A stretch of DNA of 64,000 nucleotides from Trogon surrucura (taxonomy: Eukaryota > Chordata > Aves > Trogoniformes > Trogonidae). The stretch spans positions 4,294,501 through 4,358,500 of the forward strand of contig CM036618.1 of assembly GCA_020746105.1 (NCBI GenBank), read 5' to 3'. Position 1 is the stretch's first letter. Each line of letters begins with the position of its first letter. Position numbers and translations under genes: made by a program. The notes under the pieces were generated by a model that saw only the letters and a list, made by a program, of their open reading frames with translations, searched no databases and was not told where the DNA came from. This document shows, in pieces, positions 24,198-36,336 of this stretch.

Positions 24198-24477
24198 GGA
24201 TGTCCCACCCTCCTCCATGGGGTAGCACTCTGAGATGGGCGTCCCACAGGCAATTGCTTTTGCCCTCCCACTCTGTACCCCCCAGCCCTGCTGAAGGGTA
24301 GTAAACGAATGATAGCAGAGTGATCTTTCCTTGCTGGGACAGTGTTGCAAACTGTCTGGATAGTTGCAGCCTACTTTCATCCTGTGTCTACAAAGGACAC
24401 TGGGTTAGTGGGCATCCCAGCTGTGGCTCCACATCTGGGTACTGCGTCTCTTGGTCCCAATTGCTCTCCAGATGGTC

Positions 24478-24574
24478 AAAGGCATCTGACTCCAGATGTG
24501 GACTTTTACAAAAAAACCCAGCCTGAGGTCTCCTGATCCATAACAGGGCACATTATCCATTGCAGCTCTGGCCC
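24478..24574. pseudogene. Decayed tRNA remnants (Trp-like plus, Arg-like minus)
   Basis: 24478-24501 on the plus strand holds GCATCTGACTCCAGATGTG, a tRNA-Trp anticodon-arm piece. 24525-24574 on the minus strand reads GGGCCAGAGCTGCAATGGAT and onward to GGATCAGGAGA, the 5' two thirds of tRNA-Arg with several mismatches in the D and anticodon arms and no T arm. Both look like dead copies of the local tRNAs in opposite orientation. Confidence 0.7.
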
Positions 24575-26174
24575 TTGTGAGCCTGGCACCCCGTAGCAAC
24601 ATGTCATTTTGTTCATATTTGTGGTTTTTATCTCCCATCTTATCACTGTGCTCTCTGATAAAAGTCTAGGTCCATCTACTCTCTGCCTTGCAGTTAGATG
24701 GTTAAAGCTTGAGATCAGATCCCTCAGGTTCTCCTTCAGATTCTCCCTCAGGTTGAATGAACCCAACTCTTTCCACCTCTCCTCACACCTCAAGTACCCA
24801 AATCCCCCACCACCTTGGTGGTTGCCTCTGGATGTGCTTCACTATGTCAATATCTTTTGATTCTGTTGGAAATCAAAATCAATCTGTCAGGTCTAGTCAT
24901 CAGGATCTTCAACTCTCTAGTTATGAAAGAGCAAGTTCCCCATGCATTTCTTGGTGAGATGGACAGAGGGGATGAAGGGCTGGAAGAAAAGGAGACTTGA
25001 AGCTATGTGAATGACCTGACACGAGTTCATTAAAATAGTTAAACTCTTTAAAGTTGAATTTTAAAAAATATAAACAGAAGGCATAATGAAAAGACACAGT
25101 GAAGTGAAGAGAAAGGCAAGAAAAAAATAGGGAGAGAAACGTAATTTCTCCATCTTTACCCACATCAGGTCCAGGCTGCTATTCCTATGCCAGGATCAGG
25201 CATTTAACAGGAAGAAATGTCCCACAATTCTGCATCCTGCACACAGGGGAGGACATTGAGCCAAAAGTTCATGAGAACAAGTGTGGGACTCGCCTAACAA
25301 GGCAGACTTGAACTCACACCTCTAAGGAACTCAGGCAAGTTCCTGATGTTTGGACAACAGCTGAATGATGATATCTGAACATAGTACTGGACTAACACCT
25401 TAAGAAGCTCGTGTAGCTCTGTAGTCAGTGAGGAAGATCAACTAAGCATATCTGGTAGTGTCTCAAAAAGGTCATTTCCATGGATTCATGGAAGGTGGGT
25501 TTTCATGTGGCAATGCTGCTGGCCTGAAAGTGCAAGGAACTTAGTCTACCTGGACACAGGCTGTCTTGTCTAATCACTCAGCCCCGGTAGATCCACCATA
25601 CAGTTTACCTGGCACCGTTCACAAATGTCTTGAGGGATGGAGGCAGAGGGGAAAACAGACCACCTCTGGGCTCAAACCATCCCACAGCAGGGCATCACAG
25701 CTCTAGAGAGCCTTGGGGATGACATTGGCCTGGGAACTGCAGCCAGGGAACTGCAGACAGAGAATTTGACGAACTAAGGAGGGCAAGGTCCTTCAGTGTG
25801 CTTCCACAGTTCCTAATCCTATACCAAAAACCCCTAAGTGTAGGTCCTTGCTTGACTCCCATTCTCACTTACGTGATGAATGTAAACCTACAGGCTCCTA
25901 TCCTGTGTCCCTAAACTCCTGATGTGTCACCAGTGGGTTAAGTGAGCAGAGGATCTGCCCTCCAGATGTCGCCACCTCACCGTCCTTTTATGTCCTCGGT
26001 CTTTCCAAAACCAAATAAGCAAGGGGAGCACCCAAAGGCAGGGGGAGATGTCTCTTGACAAAATGCACGTGGATGTGACATGGGGAAAACGTTGCAGCTG
26101 GAACCTGTACATTCCAAATCCTGCACCTGCTGAGTGAGATCACTCAGCTGCGATTGCTGTTGAGCCAGGAGCGT
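24575..26174. other. Unassigned sequence
   Basis: Nothing firm. 24640-24800 has faint CR1-like wording (CTCCTTCAG, CCTCAGGTT) too weak to call. Confidence 0.55.
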
Positions 26175-26237
26175 GGATTCTATGATGCTGTGGTTCTATG
26201 ATTCTGTGTTTCTATGTTTCTATGATTCTATGATTAT
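26175..26237 (+). repeat. ATTCTATG octamer run, probable CR1 tail relic
   Basis: Seven imperfect TTCTATGA/TTCTGTGT units occur without an adjoining CR1 body. Confidence 0.65.
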
Positions 26238-27868
26238 ACCATCACTCTGTCTCTGTAATGTGATTTTATGTCCCTTTAACTTCTCTGAAGGGAAAGAAAC
26301 TCGGGTATTTCCTTTTTCAGATGAAAAAAACTTCACCAATAATATAGTACAGGTTGTTAGATGCTTTTCCTGGGAGTGCTATCACGCTCCTGAAAGAATG
26401 GTATCTGGTAGGAAATATTATTCTGGTATATTTCTGGTTAGAAGTATTATCTTCACTGCAGCCAATGAGAGCAGTTTTAATATTCCATAAAAAATGCTGA
26501 CATTTACAATTATTCTCACACTTCAGTGGCCTGAACTTTTAAGACTTTTTTAAAGTTTTATTTTGTTGGTTTTTATGGGGTTTTTTTTTAGAGCAGCAGT
26601 GATTTGTGTCACAACATAGGAAAGAGATGGCAAGTGATGAGGTTTAGTCAAAGGGACGATTTACCAGGCAGTGGAACTTGATTTCTCCCATGCAAGGAAG
26701 GTCGTCAAAAATTACTTAATAACCAAATTATTAAATAACCTTCAGGATCTTTGAATTTTACTAGTTTAAACCCTCTACCCTGCATAAACAAGAAAGTCTT
26801 TGAGGCCATATCAGATAGGAAAGTGTGGGGGAGAACGTCTTAAAAATATTCCTTAAAATTGTAAACCTTGGTAATAAATGCTGTTTCAGATATAACTTTA
26901 TTTTCCAGTGAAAATCCAGTTCTCAGAAAATTGTATTAGTCCTCTTGGGATCCATTATACTATTTCACTCTAAGTATTGACATACAGTGAGCTTGAGCAG
27001 AGGAGGACACGAAGCCTGGGAGCACAAGCCCAGCTTTCCTGAGTTGGGACCCCTGCTTACAGGAACTAGATTGAGTCCAGCACTGGATTTTGTGTGGCTG
27101 GTGAAAATAATTAAATAGTCAGGCAGTAAGAATTTTTCCTGGCTCTATGAACCTCTGTGCCACTCCTGTGTCACCAAGCTCTGCTCACTTCTAGCATGAT
27201 CCCATGACTGCTCTGGAAGCTGAAATCTCAGTTTCATGTCTCTCCATCCTGTTGACTCCAGGCTTAACTTCTAAGTTGGAGACAAGGTCACATCTCCCTC
27301 TTAGTGACCAAAACAAGGTGATTTTTGTTCTGCTGTCCTTTCTATGAGGAGGTCAAGATTACCCCAGCAGAGAGTTGTTAGGGATTATTTCTTTCCCAGT
27401 ATATATTTTGGAGACAGCATGTGGCTGATATCAGGAGGCAGAAGGACTTTCAGATAGTACACTAATACCTTTAAAATCAGATCATAAAACAGATGGTAGG
27501 AGATGGATTAGCAGCCAAGACATCCACAAGAAATACTTACTTGAAATTATTTCAGGGAAAAAAAAAACCAAGAAAAAGAACTCAGAGCAATTTCTTTACC
27601 TCTGTTGCAATCTGCAAACCTCAAAGCACACACACACACACTCATAGTTGCACCTTTCTCTCAGATGTTTTTTTTTGAGTCAAAACTGTCTAACTTTTTT
27701 ATTCCACCATTTCATCCAAATTTTAACCCTCTTTGTGATGTCAGGTTCAAGACTCGCATTCATAATGCTTTTTTTAGTCTTTCTTTGCTATTTTTTGCTT
27801 GTTTTTCCAGATACAGACCCAGGATATACTCCTGAATGTATATTAGGTTGTCTCCTTAGGAACTGGAT
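26238..27868. other. Unassigned AT-rich sequence
   Basis: Only a short CA repeat (27628-27642) was recognised. Confidence 0.55.
27628..27642 (+). repeat. Short CA microsatellite
   Basis: About seven CA units. Confidence 0.8.
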
Positions 27869-28054
27869 GAATCATAGAATCGTAGAATGGCCCAGGCTGG
27901 AAGGGACCTCAGAGATCATCTAATCCAACCTCCCTGTCACGGGCAGGGACGCCTCTCAACTAGATCAGGCAACACATGGGGACCCAACGGGGATCGAACC
28001 CGCGACCTTGGCGTTATCAGCACTACACTCTAACCGAGTGAGCTAACAAAGTCC
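27869..28054 (-). mobile_element. tRNA-Ile/CR1 composite SINE (TguSINE1-like), near full length
   Basis: Read on the minus strand it starts with a tRNA-Ile-like head (TTAGCTCACTCGGTTAGAG, GATAACGCCAAGGTCGCGGG, GTTCGATCCCCG) and passes through CCCATGTGTTGCCTGATC. It ends as a CR1 3' tail (GGTTGGATTAGATGATC...ATTCTATGATTC). The acceptor stem no longer pairs well, so the tRNA part is not a functional gene. Passerine birds are known to carry SINEs of exactly this build, mobilised by CR1. Confidence 0.75.
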
Positions 28055-29399
28055 AAGAAGATTTAGACAAAGCACAAGGACCACTCTTGTGAGCAGACAC
28101 TCATGCTGATAGTGAAATGCAATCAAGACTAAATTTTTTAAATGGAAAAATGTTTAAATGAGAGGTACACAAGTCAGAGCTCATCAGTTCTCAAATAACT
28201 CTTCTTCTAATACTATGCCCTGCTCTGTCACAGTTCATCCAGTTTTCAAAGCCCCAGAAGTGTTCTAGACACTTCTTATGCCTTATGTTTACAGTGAGGA
28301 AGTCATGATGTGGATTTCTCCTGAGAAAGGAAGTGGCAAGATGGAGCTGGAGCACAGGGCACTGCTCAGTACTTTAATTCCCCTTCTACCAAGGCTGATA
28401 GAGGTATAACATCAAAGATTTCTTGTCCTTGAAGCATCTCAGATGTATTGTCATCCCCTGGGAGAACAGAGTGTTGTCACCATTCGTACATTAATTCTTA
28501 AAACACTCGTGGGAAGGAGGGGAAAGAAAACCTCCTGGCTCTACCAACATGAGGATGCAAAGACCTTACAGGTCCTACCTAAAGAGCAGTGATGCCAGTG
28601 AAGAGGTGACACATTTTTGAATTGATAAGGAGTTAAGCTTTTTGCTATATTCTTCTAATTCCTTACCAAGACCAAACCTTTACGTATGATCTTTGTACCA
28701 ACAGCCATAAACACAGTGTCCCTCTGAAGGGCTGGAGAAGAGGGTGAAGGGTGGGCAAAACTATATTTTACACCCCCGCAAAGACGTGGGTGTGAAAGCT
28801 GAACAGGGGACTCTTGAGAAACACAGCCCATAATGCTGCTGGCAAGTCTTGGTCTTTCCAAAGGTCATTTGCCTGGCAGTATCTGGCTCATTACCCTGGA
28901 GGAATCCCACCCTAGAAAGGCGGTGGGGTGGAGGTGCTGCCGTTAAAGGCATAATTTCCCAGCAAAGTCATGCACAGAGGAGCAGGAACTATTAGCCGTG
29001 GGTGGCTCCGTGGTGACCTTTATGCAAAAACGACTCTCTTAGCTGATGTGGGTTGGATACTTGCAAATGGCCTTGAGCATTTTGTCAACTTCAGCAGATG
29101 AAAATCAGATTGGCTTATGCCATGTTAGTGTGTCTGTGAACAAGAGGGTTCAAAAATTAACACCTCAGTGACTTCCCTTTCCATTTGAGGGATTCTTCCA
29201 GGCTGGCCTCTGTAGTATCAGTCTTGCTCCCAAGTAAGACTGGACCAAGTCTCATCCCTCAGCATGGGGACCAGAGTTGTGAGGAAACGCCATCCATGGG
29301 ATAATGAAATAAGGAGAGGCAGAGAACAGATTTGTGTGGTGCTGTCAGAAACTCTCCTGATAGACACTTATCTCAGAGAGATATCACAAACATAGGCTG
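28055..29399. other. Unassigned sequence
   Basis: No recognisable gene or repeat. Confidence 0.55.
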
Positions 29400-30018
29400 G
29401 GGATGAGTGGACTGTAAACAGCCCTGCAGAGAAGGACTTGAGGTGCTGGTGGGTGAAAAACTGGACATGACCCAGCGATGTGCACTCGCAGCCCAGAAAG
29501 CCAATCGCATCCTGGGCTGCATCCAAAGCAGCGTGGCCAGTAGGTCAAACAAAGAGATTCTGCCCCTCTGTTCTGCTCTGGTGAGACTCCCATCTGCAGT
29601 TCTGTGTCCAGCTCTTGGGCCCTCAGTACAAGAAGGACATGCACCTGTTGGAGCAGGTGTGGAGGAGACCATGAAGATGATCAGAGGGTTGGAGCACCTC
29701 CCCTATGAGGACAGGCTGAGAGAGTTGGGGTTGTTCATCATGGAGAAGGCTCTGAGGACAGTTTACTGCAGCCCCCCAGTACTTGAAGGGGGCTACAGGA
29801 AAGAAGGGGAGGAACTCTTGATCAGGGAGTGTTGTGATAAGACAAGGGGTGATGGTTTCAGGCTGAAAGAGAGTAGATTTAGACTAGATATTAGCAAGAA
29901 ATACTTTTCTATGAAGGTGGTGAGACACCTACACAGTTGCCCGGAGAAGCTGGGGTGTTGGAACAAGATGATTTTAAAGTTCCCTTCCAACCCAAACTGT
30001 TCTATGATTCTATGATTT
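29400..30018 (+). mobile_element. CR1 LINE 3' portion
   Basis: The translation contains [30 protein letters not shown] and RLDISKKYFSMKVV, all CR1 C-terminal motifs. It ends CCCTTCCAACCCAAACTGTTCTATGATTC. Confidence 0.92.
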
Positions 30019-32255
30019 AAGGGACAGAGACAACAGATATCAAGGAGACATTTAACGTCCTGTCTCTGACCGCTATGAATCGGCATAGTCATATATTGGG
30101 GTGTTTTCAATCCACAAAGCGTGTAGTTTCAGCAAGGAAATTAATTGAAACTGATATTAAACTAGAAACTGGAAAGCAAATATTTAGTTGATGAAGGCAC
30201 AGGGAAAGAACTCTTAGTCCTCAGCCAGGCACTGACCCTTCTCTTCCCATCCCCAGCCCACGTAGCCCACCAGGAGGTAGAAAGGAAGTACAACATACAC
30301 CTTCAGCCCCTGCATGCATTTCCCAATGTACTGACTAGTTATTTGGAAGTTGATTATGCACTTGATTACATCATGGTTTGCACAATCAGTTTTTGCCTGT
30401 GATACTGAGTTCAGATGCGAGCTGCTTTCCAGGGGGCTAGAAATGGAGCAAGTGAGTAAATTGCAGTAACTAAGAATTTATGACAAGGAAGTCTTCCAGG
30501 TGGCTTTTCTTCATTCTTTAAAGGATTGTATTTTAAGTCATCTTCTGTAACTCCATGGACATATTTTGTTTGTTAGTTTAGTGATATATTCTCTTTTAGT
30601 ATTATCTCCCGCTGTGTGTCATCTGTCCAAGTAGAGAACTGCAATGGTTGACTTCCAATATGGGATTTAGATGTCACTCACAAGCGCCTACTCACTGTGA
30701 TTTCTTCTTCCCAGTGTCACCCAAGCAATGGCAGGCATGGTGAAGAAACCTTGTGCAACTCCAAAACCTTAATCAGGACACCGAGCTGTGAAGAAGTTAG
30801 TTGTCTCAGTCCCAAATCATTGATAGCAGAAAGGCAGAGGCACTCAAGACACACGAGCTGTGGGGAAGGGGAGTGGTTGCTGGGAGCACCTTGTTAATGA
30901 CTTGTTTGCAATTGGTGCAAAACCAGACAAATGTGAATAACCTGTAATATGATGAGTTGCAAATGCACCCTGAAAAGCTATACTTCTGTACTAGTAACTA
31001 GTGCCTTTCCCTAGGTCCTGAGATCCTATGGCATGTTGTGACCATACCCATATCGTGCAATGGTTTTGGCCTCTAAAACAAGGTTATGACACCAGACTGC
31101 CCACGAAAATAGTTGCTAGCCAGGGCTAGTCATTGAAACAGCCCAGGAATTCTTGGCAGAGAACTGGTAGAAGACAGAACTGCCAGGGCTGTCCTAATAA
31201 TCTGGTATTACAGATGATCAAGTTTCAGTGATCATGTCCTGGCACTTTTTAATCTGTTTGCACAGACGCAGAGAGGCCAGCTGAATCACTGCAGAGACTC
31301 CACTAACTGCATTAGCTACAACTCAACAGGCTATAACAAGATTTTGGATACAGCAGACACAACGGATTTGCCTATTACACATGAAAACAAGCACGCATAT
31401 GCAGGTAGAGGTAAATGCTACCTGTCAGATATATATGACTCTTAACTCTTGTGGCTGCAGCATTAGCAGCTTCCTACCTAATAAGAGCCAAAGAAGCTTC
31501 AGTGGTTTTAGTTTTGATGATGACAGCACTAGAGTCAACAGAAATCCAGCTGATACACCCCAGGAATAGCTATTTTGGTGCTGCACAGAGAGAAGCACAT
31601 AGACACTGCTCATCATCTAATGAAAATACTTCTGGTCTTTTAGTTCATAGCCAGCTGCAGAGTAATTCTTAAAAACTAAAGATTCTGTGCTAATTTGTCT
31701 GATATCAGCCACACAGAAGCTTCAGCCCCTTGCAGGAAAAGCATCCCTCCAGCAGTGTCGGCATTGTGTGACAGGTCAGGAAACTCATCATGAAGGACCA
31801 GAGAAGTACAAGTCTTTTCTTCATGACATACAGGAGTTCCTACCTCTCAGCCTTCCTCTCACTGGTTATTATTCCCTCTTGCCTTCGTGTCTACAGAGGA
31901 ACCCTCTTTTTTTGCATGGGCTTTAGAGGTTTAGAGGATGCTAAGTTTTCTGTGCTGACTTTCAACGTTGTCGTGTAGAGGTCTATTTAATGTTGACTCT
32001 GGATGAATTGCAACATAAGGACACAGGCAACTGAGATCAAAGCAGCCAAAGGTAGGTAATAATTAACGAGGTTCCTAGACCTCAGCATTGCAGCATCCCT
32101 GACCCTTACGTGCAGAGGGGCTCTGCAGCCTCCTCTGTCTCTTCAGTGACACTCAAAAATCCCTCATACATCAGGATTCATTAACTGCTCTGCTGTACTT
32201 TTCTTCCCCTAAAAAAATTTCTCTGAAAGAGGACCATTCTAGCTGGTGTTGAGTC
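30019..32255. other. Unassigned sequence
   Basis: A cysteine-containing frame at 30697-30897 after a CCCAG acceptor-like site was examined and rejected. Otherwise nothing recognised. Confidence 0.55.
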
Positions 32256-32317
32256 AAAGGTTGGACTTGATGATCTCAGAGGTCTTTTCCAGCCTCAACA
32301 ATTCTGTGATTCTGTGA
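32256..32317 (+). mobile_element. CR1 3' end fragment
   Basis: GGTTGGACTTGATGATCTCAG, CCAGCCTCAACAATTCTGTGATTCTGTGA. A further weak tail-like scrap lies at about 32449-32480. Confidence 0.8.
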
Positions 32318-33544
32318 GAGCAGTAAGAACTGATGGAAGAACAGAGGTAGAAGGTGCCCAGTGGTCTTTGCTTTGAGCCTTCTGCATCCATTTAACCTAT
32401 GTCAAATGACATAAAACGCTCGGCTGACCAGTCACACCTCCAAGGTACCTTCCAGCCTAGGCCATTCTACAATTTTATGAATATTTTACCCAAGAGAAAA
32501 GTGTGCCCACTAGAGGATTCCCACTAATATAGCTCCATGGATGAAGCAACATCAGTCCTCACATTCTCATTCTCATTGTGCCCTTAGCAAGGCGATGCCA
32601 AAGGATACTCCAGTGTCTGTGGCCATGGTCAAGACTGCACGTGGATTTTACAGACTGAATGGTCTGAGCTGCTCCTTCCCTGAATTATGAGTGACATGCC
32701 AATGTGTCAAGAGATGTAAGATGCAATGGAGAAGCAGGCTGGATGCCAGCTTCACAGGCAGAGGTGCAAAGACTTCACATCTTTTACTGAGAAGCCTCTG
32801 CAGTTAACTGTGGGAGGGAATGACCCCATTACTATCACTGAAAAAGAATAAATTTGTTTGGCATTGATTTTCCACACAGAAAACTGTAAAAGGAGACGAG
32901 TCAGCTACAAAAACTGGAAAATCCAAATGTATTTGTAAAAATTGCCCTGTGTGTACATGGTGATGATGATAAAATGAAGGTAAGACTTCAGTTTGTATTT
33001 TATCTTGTTAGCTAAGTCTTGGAAGAGTCAGACAAAGGGCACGATTGAAGAACATATTATTGTCTTAATTAATTAACTTATTGGTGACCAATGGAAGATG
33101 AAGCACTGCAAGCATAAATCGTTCTGCATATATTGTAAGTATTTGTGCCATAATTAGGAAAGCCAGGAGAATACTGAAGTATGTGCTAACACAAACTTGG
33201 GTTTAGTAGGATCTAAGCACAGGCTTTCCTAAGTAACCACGTGTCACAGTGGCTTTAAAGGCATGCTCATAATTAAAATGTAAAATCAAGTCCTACCAGT
33301 ATCCAAACACACGTACCCCATTATAAATAACAATTCTCAAAAGTACAATAGTTCTCAGATTCTGAAAAAAAAAAATTTATTAGCCATCAGCTTTTAAGTT
33401 GTGCTTAAGAGAACTCCGAAAAAATGCTGAGGCAAAAAGCAATCAACACTATATATGGAGCTTGTTATGAACTATTATGGGAGGTCATTTCCCAACCAAG
33501 AAGGGAAGAAGGGAAGAAAAACTTCTGCCTTGCAGAAGACTGAA

Positions 33545-33665
33545 AATGTCCTCAGCCATTGCATGCTCCTTTATCAGGAGGAGGTGATGTTTGCACAGGC
33601 TGGCCCCACTCAGCATTTCAGTTCTCCCTGCAATGTCACCTTTGGAAAGCTGTGCTGCTACAGCA
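33545..33665 (+). pseudogene. Possible decayed AvBD10-like mature exon
   Basis: After a TTGCAG acceptor-like site, one frame reads GGDVCTG-P with F-FSLQCH (cysteines at 33592 and 33634), and a second frame reads GKLCCYSK (TGCTGC at 33653-33658). Compared with AvBD10 (GNFC...PPTF...GTCH...NCCSK), the second-to-fourth cysteine distance is one codon short. The fourth-cysteine-to-CC distance is 16 instead of 18 bases. The first cysteine is missing. A frame change inside the exon means it cannot code for a defensin now. It lies 2.6 kb upstream of AvBD10 on the same strand. Confidence 0.35.
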
Positions 33666-34926
33666 AAACTGGATTGCAAACATCAGAATATAAATATCTA
33701 TTCATTTCTTACAGATTTCCAGCATCGCCTGTCAGTAAATGGGGAGAAATAAAGGGAGCACCATTATGAGAAATTGCATCCGTCACGATCATCCAGAGAC
33801 CTGCTGATGTACCAAGTCCTTCTCTGCCACTCAGCTGTTGGAGCACAGGTAAGGGAGCTTCTACGATTACAGGCTGCCAACCTCTTTCACATCTCAAAGC
33901 CAAAATTAAATGTCTTTTAAGTGGCATGTGTGTTTTCCCTTTCTCTTGCTTGCTACCAACATTCTCATGGAAATCTTTTATGCCTTATTCACATAGCAGT
34001 ATTCTTGCTTCAGGTTTTAAGTAAAGTTCCCTCAACACCTATTTGCTGTGAGAGCTTGATTTCTTTGAGGGAGGTACATAGAAATCATTGAGTTCCCAGC
34101 TCATGTTTGGAAAATAGCATTCAGCAGAGATCTCCAGGGCTCCTTCCTGGCTCTGCCTGCTGCACTCCATGCACATGATTTCGTGTTCCAGCCTCAGGTC
34201 ACTACTGTGCAAATTGCTCTGCTCCTCGGGTGTTTTATACAAGTTCTGCCTGGTTTGAAGCAACCAGTTTGCACCTGTCTTTGTTTTTACTAGGAGCCAA
34301 AGTCATGGAATTTTCCTATTGCTCTGAATGACATTTTCAGGCTGACTGTGCTAGCAGGGCTTAAAATGTTTCTCGCTTTCCTAGAGGGCTGTTTTCCTCC
34401 TGCGAGAAGTGAAGATCTTCAGCAAAACCTGTGAAGGCTATGGCAGTTCACATCACTGAAATTTGAACAATTTGCCTTGGATAATAGATTTATACCGTCC
34501 CATAGATGGGAAAGAGCCCTGAGAATGAGCAGAGCTTGTTCAAATGCAACACGTGATAGCAAAGAGTAGTCACCATCTCGCCCAGTGCCACATTCTGATT
34601 TTATTTGGGGAAAACATGACTCCTCCCTAACACAAACTTCTTTAGGGAGCCATGAGCGCTCAAAAAACACACACTTCCATTTGCAAAATGTCACAACACT
34701 GTTGTCCTCCCTATGTGAAAGACAGGTGGGGAAAATTCGCATTTCAACGAGTCTTCACAAAAACAAAAGGGTTTTCTTTTCTGGTTTCTCCACCTGCTCA
34801 TGTTGCAGGTCAGGTGTCTGTCTCTCTGTCGAGGTATCCCACTGACAACTTGCTGAAAGAGAAAAGAAAGGAGTGACACATCAGATCTCCTCTCCGTTAG
34901 AAATGAGGGAATCTGGAGATTTGCTG

Positions 34927-34969
<43 letters not shown>

Positions 34970-36171
34970 TATTTTCAAAGAGTAGGGTACAAAAGAGGAC
35001 ATTGTGAAGCACTTGGCATTTCCTCTTTAGATTTTATGTGTGGAAATGGGAAATCAGTGTTTATCGCAGTGTTCTCTGCTGCATGTTACATACTTAAGTA
35101 TCTCAACCAGTTGCTACTTTGTCAGCTGCTTAAGCTTGCCCATTTGTATGTAGATTAAACATAAACATCAGTAATGTTTTCATCCTAAGAACAATTCTTA
35201 GAACAAAAACGCCATTAACTCCGAATTAAATACAATAAACGAGGCAATGAGGAAGCAAACCACTGAACCAGAACGTCAGAGCTAGAAACTGCGGGACCAC
35301 CTGGGCTTTGACAGAGATTAATTTGGGTTTTATGTGTGAGGGCATTTGGGCAAAGGGAGAATTCCCATGGGTGCAAAGCTGTTTTAGCCACTTGTCATCT
35401 ACAAGCTCAGGATTTCAAGGAGAAGAACCTCCAGCAGTGGATCCTCTAACCGATACTTCTCAGAAAACTTTACAAACATGGAGAACATGCTCTGAAGTGA
35501 AGCCCCAGAAGATATTACATGTCAAGGCATTATGCCTGCTCAAATTCTTACAGAAACAGCCCGTTTTCCCAAGCTTTTGGGGCAATATGAGGGGAAAAAA
35601 AGAGGAATGTCAGAAATTGGAAGAAATGCAAAACATGCAAAGTATCACATCAGAATTAAAGGAGAGAGACAGCTTTGAGTCAACCCTGTGTAGTGGGTGA
35701 GGATGTCCTGAAACCTGTTTAAAAAGTGACAAAACAAAGTTGCATCATCTCAAATCTTTCCCAATGCTTTCCTCTGCCTTTGACATCACCTGCCTGGTGA
35801 CAGGGATGAGGAGACGGAGGCAAAACGTTACGTGACCTGTCAGTGAGAGATGAATCCAAGGTCAACACTGGGTCCAGGCTCCAAGGGTGGCTGTCTCGCA
35901 GGCCCACCATCCGACCCACCCCTGTGTCTGCGTCAAAAAACAGGTCTCCAAAACCCACACGAGTGGTTGCAGCTCATTGGGATTTGGTGATGGTCACATT
36001 ATATAATCGTCAAGGTCAGTGGAAATTCACCCTTGGGTGTTGCAACATTTTCATTGCACATTTTGTTACAAACTGTGATAAAGGGGGTAACCAGGAGCTT
36101 TCCAGGAGGTTGATCATGGTTACTGATTGACAATGCTTTCAGCCGTCAAACTTGCATAATCCCGCGGGCCC
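33666..36171. other. AvBD10 upstream region
   Basis: Holds the 37-A run. 35890-36170 directly precedes the TATA box and is the likely AvBD10 regulatory region, but I could not assign specific factor sites. Confidence 0.5.
34929..34965 (+). repeat. Homopolymer of 37 A
   Basis: An uninterrupted run of 37 A lies between AvBD relic DNA and AvBD10. CR1 does not leave poly(A), and no recognisable retrocopy precedes it. Confidence 0.95.
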
Positions 36172-36179
36172 TATAAATA
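36172..36179 (+). promoter_or_regulatory. TATA box of AvBD10
   Basis: TATAAATA in a GC-rich setting (GGGCCCTATAAATAGC) lies 107 bases before the ATG, implying a leader of about 75 bases in the same exon as the signal peptide. Confidence 0.7.
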
Positions 36180-36278
36180 GCAGGTGCCTTTTCCATCTTC
36201 TTCCTCAGGGAAGCTTCATCCTCTGTCAGTCTTTGAGACGCTTTGCAGGAGCACAAGGTCCACGAGCAACTGGCAGCC

Positions 36279-36336
36279 ATGAAATTCCTCTACCTGCTCT
36301 TCGCTTTGGTCTTCCTCCTCTTCCAGGCTGCTCCAG
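36279..36336 (+). CDS. AvBD10: AvBD10 signal-peptide exon
   Basis: ATG to CCAG|GTGAGA is 58 coding bases, phase 1. It encodes a Lys followed by a hydrophobic Leu/Phe core and ends at AAPG. Confidence 0.95.

Noticed and set aside
27975-28054. Functional tRNA-Ile gene
   Set aside because: The acceptor stem does not pair and the sequence continues directly into a CR1 tail, so it is a SINE head.
30697-30897. Cysteine-containing frame QCHPSNGRHGEETLC after CTTCCCAG
   Set aside because: There is no CC pair and the spacing is unlike defensins.
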